64,000 nucleotides of DNA from Oscillospiraceae bacterium (GTDB lineage: Bacteria > Bacillota > Clostridia > Oscillospirales > Oscillospiraceae): positions 62,001 to 126,000 of the forward strand of contig JAFRMX010000020.1 in NCBI GenBank assembly GCA_017430455.1, given 5' to 3'. A model generated the notes under the pieces. The model had not been told where the DNA came from. It made no database searches and saw nothing but the letters and a program-made list of their open reading frames with translations. This document shows positions 61,430-64,000 of the stretch, in pieces. The stretch's first letter is position 1. Every line of letters begins with the position of its first letter. The translations under genes were made by a program, and so were the position numbers.

Positions 61430-61774
61430 ATGCACGAGATCAATATCGTCCGCTCCATGGTAAAGACCGTGACGGAGTTTGCCAGAGAGAACAAGCTGGA
61501 CAGGGTGACTGAGATTGTGCTCGATATCGGGGAAGTCAGCTTGGTTATTCCCAAATATGTCGAGGAGCTCTACCCGTTGGTGGCGAAAGGGACCATGCTT
61601 GAGGATACAAAGCTCGTAATCAACATGATCCCGGGTATGGCGGAATGCAACGAGTGCGATGAGATCTACAACCTGATCGAACAGGACGGGCGCTGCCCTA
61701 ACTGCGGAAGCCTTGACAAGACCGTGCTCTCCGGCAAGGATTTCACGATCCGTGAGATACATATTCCCGAATAA
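61430..61774 (+). CDS. hypA: HypA-like nickel metallochaperone
   Basis: A protein of 114 residues. MHEINIVRS has the N-terminal His2 needed for Ni binding; ECNECDEIYNL and GRCPNCG provide the Zn site CxxC...CxxC near 73-92. HypA inserts Ni into NiFe hydrogenase. No hydrogenase or other hyp gene is visible in the window, so its target here is unclear; pairing with the flavoprotein gene is notable. Confidence 0.92.
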   Translation: MHEINIVRSMVKTVTEFARENKLDRVTEIVLDIGEVSLVIPKYVEELYPLVAKGTMLEDTKLVINMIPGMAECNECDEIYNLIEQDGRCPNCGSLDKTVLSGKDFTIREIHIPE

Positions 61775-61811
61775 CTGTTAATTTCAGAAAAGAGACATAA
61801 TTATAAAAAAG

Positions 61812-61842
61812 GCCGGCCCCGGTTTGTTCCGGGGCCGGTCTT
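61812..61842. terminator. Bidirectional terminator between hypA and the ABM monooxygenase gene
   Basis: CCGGCCCCGG (61813-61822) and CCGGGGCCGG (61829-61838), loop TTTGTT, with A-run before and TCTT after. Confidence 0.82.
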
Positions 61843-61851
61843 GTGCATTTC

Positions 61852-62136
61852 TCAGTAATAGAATTTGTCGATCTCAACATTCTCGCAGAACACTGCTTTG
61901 AGCTCCTGAAGCTTTGCAAAGGTCGGGGCCTCGCAGTGAGCCTTCTGAAGCTCGGGGCTTGTCCAGCTCTCCACAAGAAGCAGATCATCCGGTGCCTCCG
62001 CAGCGAAATAGTAATCGTAGCGGCAATTGCCTTCCTCAGCTTGGGAGTTTTCTCTTATGCCAAGCTCGCAGAGCGCATGGTAAAAGTCTGCCCGCTTTCC
62101 TTTTTTGCAATGATATGTCACGTTCCAGGTAAGCAT
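61852..62136 (-). CDS. ABM-domain (YgiN-like) monooxygenase
   Basis: A protein of 94 residues. The fold pattern NVTYHCKKGKRADFYHALCE, CRYDYYFAAEAPDDLLLVES, and SWTSPELQKAHCEAPTFAKL matches antibiotic-biosynthesis-monooxygenase/YgiN small dimers. YgiN-like proteins oxidise quinols or degrade haem; the specific substrate here is unknown. Ribosome site AAAGGAG upstream. Confidence 0.88.
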   Translation of the reverse strand: MLTWNVTYHCKKGKRADFYHALCELGIRENSQAEEGNCRYDYYFAAEAPDDLLLVESWTSPELQKAHCEAPTFAKLQELKAVFCENVEIDKFYY

Positions 62137-62216
62137 TTTCTCGTCTCCTTTATCCGGTTTTATCAGATATTATTGACGGGATCTCAAAGCGCTTGAGTTG
62201 ATATTTATACCCGGGT

Positions 62217-63392
62217 TTAAAGTATACAGGCACGAAGCCGTTTCTGGAGATGATCTCTTTTCAGATCGTTCAGGTCGATGATACTGATACCGAGCTCGGC
62301 TGCACGGTTTCTGGTGACTGTCTTTACCCGCTCTGCGGTGACTATGGCGGCTTTTGCCATATTTCCGCCGAAACGGTCTTTTAAGATGGCAAGCTCATTT
62401 AATGCCTCGGTCCTAACATCGCATGTCTTGCAGCTGATAAAAAGAGGCACCACGCCTTTGGAACACATCACGTCCAGCTCATTGCTGACAGAGTTCTCTT
62501 TCTGAGAGCCTTCCCATTCCACAACTACGCTTGTAAGCACATCCTCAAAGAGGCCGCTTTCAAGACAGGCCTTGTAGACATACAGCTCAAGTACACTGCC
62601 CACATCCCTGAGCCAGGAGCGGACTGCAGCGTCGAGGAATCTGAATGAGACACGCTCAGGTGAGACCTCTAGATCGCTGATGAGACCGATATCGCTAAGA
62701 GAACGGAGCGCAGTCTCAGGCGTATCTATCCGCACCGAGCGAGGGCCTTTGACAGAGTATGGCCCGCTTGCAAAGAGGGAATATGTTCCGTCAGGCAGGG
62801 CGGGGGACTGCCGCTGGATATATGTCACTATCCTGTCCCACTCGCGCCGGTTTTCCATATAGACTCTGAAAAAGGGGTCGAAAAACTGGAGATAGTTCTC
62901 CAGAATGGCGTTATCAACTCTGCCCTTGCGTACGGAGCCTCCCGCCATGAGGAAGAAATCTTCCACCTTATAACTGAGCGGGCATGGGACAGAGTCGGCA
63001 AAGGGTGCGTTTTTTATGCTGTAAAAGCTGTTTTTCCGGCGGCTGTATGTAAACACAGGCAGAGGGTTCTCTGAACTGAGCATGCCGGCTGCGAATAAAA
63101 CGGCGTCGGTCCCTCCTGTTATATCAAGAACGCAGTCCCGGTATTTTCCGGTGATGCTTCTCAAAAGCTCAAGTATGGAAGATGTGTTGTATATGTCTGC
63201 CTTATAAAAGATCAGTTCAGTTTTTATACCGCGGTGAGAGAAAAAGCTCCTTAAAGTACGGTGAAGCTCCTTATCCTGCGCTGCGTTCTGAGGGCAGATA
63301 TACACCACCCGCGCAGGCCGGAACATCTCAGCTCCGAGCACATTCTCCAACGGGCGATCGTCATACAGTTCTATCAGCGTCTCAATAGTCAT
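62217..63392 (-). CDS. Card1/Can2-like (DUF1887) CARF-domain nuclease
   Basis: A protein of 391 residues. The N-terminal half has a CARF-type Rossmann fold: ARVVYICPQNAAQDK, then DCVLDITGGTDAVLFAAGM near 90. The C-terminal half is a PD-(D/E)xK nuclease: LELYVYKACLESGLFEDV near 272 (first Glu), SNELDVMCSKGVVPLFISCK near 302 (metal Asp and catalytic Lys). This is the architecture of Card1/Can2, which nick DNA and RNA when activated by cyclic tetra-adenylate made by type III CRISPR systems. No Cas10, other cas gene or CRISPR array lies in the window. The ribosome site is weak. The lipoprotein gene just upstream ends 36 bases before it. Confidence 0.85.
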   Translation of the reverse strand: MTIETLIELYDDRPLENVLGAEMFRPARVVYICPQNAAQDKELHRTLRSFFSHRGIKTELIFYKADIYNTSSILELLRSITGKYRDCVLDITGGTDAVLFAAGMLSSENPLPVFTYSRRKNSFYSIKNAPFADSVPCPLSYKVEDFFLMAGGSVRKGRVDNAILENYLQFFDPFFRVYMENRREWDRIVTYIQRQSPALPDGTYSLFASGPYSVKGPRSVRIDTPETALRSLSDIGLISDLEVSPERVSFRFLDAAVRSWLRDVGSVLELYVYKACLESGLFEDVLTSVVVEWEGSQKENSVSNELDVMCSKGVVPLFISCKTCDVRTEALNELAILKDRFGGNMAKAAIVTAERVKTVTRNRAAELGISIIDLNDLKRDHLQKRLRACIL

Positions 63393-63428
63393 GGCATCTT
63401 AGTCTTCAAAGATCGCCTTCATCCGGTA

Positions 63429-63953
63429 TTATCCCGCATTTTCCTGTACAGGGATGAATATCTGATTGGCAAGCACCTGCAGATCAAGTCCGTTCAGATC
63501 ATTGTCGACAGCACTTAAGGAGTACATGAGTCCGGGGGCAGTATCATACCACAGAGTCACCATCACATCATCCTCTGTCTCGCTTAAATATGACATGTTC
63601 CGGGCATTGCAGTGCTGTACTTTCCTGGTGTCATCCGTTGCGGTCCAGTCGTAGTACATGCCTGAAATGTCCTCAAATTCCGCAGAAGGCTTTATGCGTG
63701 CCGTGAACCTGGCAGTGTCCACTGTGAAGCGCATCTCAGCTGTCTCGTCGTTTATGATGTAGTACGAGACTTCCCCGGCGCCTTCCGGAACACCGAACTC
63801 GAGCCCGAGCGTCTGCATGATCCCTTCGGCATCGGTTTCTTTCAGGGGATTCGGCAGGCCTGTATTGTCTTCTGCTTGGGGTGCCTGCCCGCAGGCACTG
63901 CAGAAGACTGCAAACAGCGAAAGAACGATCAGCAGCATTGTATTTTTTTTCAT
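63429..63953 (-). CDS. Lipoprotein of unknown function
   Basis: A protein of 174 residues. The signal KKNTMLLIVLSLFAVFCSAC has lipobox CSAC (Cys near 21). The mature part is one small alpha/beta-like domain (EVSYYIINDETAEMRFTVDT, MYYDWTATDDTRKVQHCNAR) and no motif I recognise. Its sequence around MYYDWTATDDTRKV suggests a monomeric beta-sheet lipoprotein common in Firmicutes. Ribosome site AGGAGG. It may share a transcript with the downstream nuclease gene. Confidence 0.78.
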   Translation of the reverse strand: MKKNTMLLIVLSLFAVFCSACGQAPQAEDNTGLPNPLKETDAEGIMQTLGLEFGVPEGAGEVSYYIINDETAEMRFTVDTARFTARIKPSAEFEDISGMYYDWTATDDTRKVQHCNARNMSYLSETEDDVMVTLWYDTAPGLMYSLSAVDNDLNGLDLQVLANQIFIPVQENAG

Positions 63954-64000
63954 TGTATCGTGTCCTCCTGATTTGTTATTGTATTTTGTTCCGTGTCGAA

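Noticed and set aside
62217..64000. CRISPR-Cas locus
   Set aside because: Only a CARF nuclease is present; no cas genes, no repeat-spacer pattern anywhere in the window.

Overview
The window reads as chromosomal DNA of an anaerobic, low-to-mid GC Bacillota, most likely class Clostridia. The evidence is strong AGGAGG-type ribosome sites, frequent TTG and GTG starts, sigma-A promoters with 17-base spacers, a TPP riboswitch on a ThiT-type ECF transporter gene, RelA, RecJ and Dtd in the usual Clostridial order, Fe-S-rich oxidoreductases, and no respiratory chain genes. No insertion sequence, prophage or CRISPR array is visible.

Layout. (1) 1-7361: a comparatively AT-rich surface-glycan cluster on the + strand (Wzy/ligase-like protein, three GT4-type glycosyltransferases, a NodB-like deacetylase, a FemAB/GNAT-like transferase and a Wzx flippase), followed by a small secreted protein. 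(2) 8028-8270: tRNA-Ser(GGA) on the - strand with an odd downstream repeat element. (3) 8317-15260: a GH25 lipoprotein, then the aspartate-to-threonine pathway as hom-lysC-asd (-) and a divergent fused threonine synthase-homoserine kinase (+). (4) 15278-20334: cell-envelope proteins (double TPM domain, three LysM domains plus repeats, a lipoprotein). (5) 20399-23177: lipid kinase, lysoplasmalogenase-like protein and an anchored EEP phosphatase. (6) 23224-23491: tRNA-Leu(TAA) followed by the same kind of repeat element as at tRNA-Ser. (7) 23602-29796: recJ-relA-dtd-MBL-rsmI. (8) 29852-37686: STAS-kinase fusion, riboswitch-controlled thiT, Fe-S aldo/keto reductase, lipase, SPFH protein, and an acyl-CoA ligase with an E2-like acyltransferase. 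(9) 37886-44365: a complete F-type ATP synthase operon on the - strand in which subunit b, the C-terminal half of delta, and alpha form one 750-residue protein. (10) 44582-57962: surface protein, galE, a domain-permuted GH3 protein that appears to have lost its catalytic residues, a heterodimeric ABC exporter, two membrane proteins, a DUF362 ferredoxin, plsY and a CorA transporter. (11) 58128-63953: isochorismatase-like hydrolase, a large Fe-S flavoprotein with hypA, an ABM monooxygenase, an orphan Card1/Can2-like (DUF1887) nuclease and a lipoprotein.

The two most unusual items are the following. First, a pair of about 145-bp units immediately 3' of both tRNA genes: each duplicates the local tRNA tail plus a terminator, and each encloses a three-stem structure with the same CGGTG apical loop but different, compensating stem sequences. 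Second, the b-delta-alpha fusion of the ATP synthase. The ThrC-ThrB fusion, the permuted GH3 pseudoenzyme and the orphan CARF nuclease are also notable. All functions are inferred from sequence alone; no database search was run.
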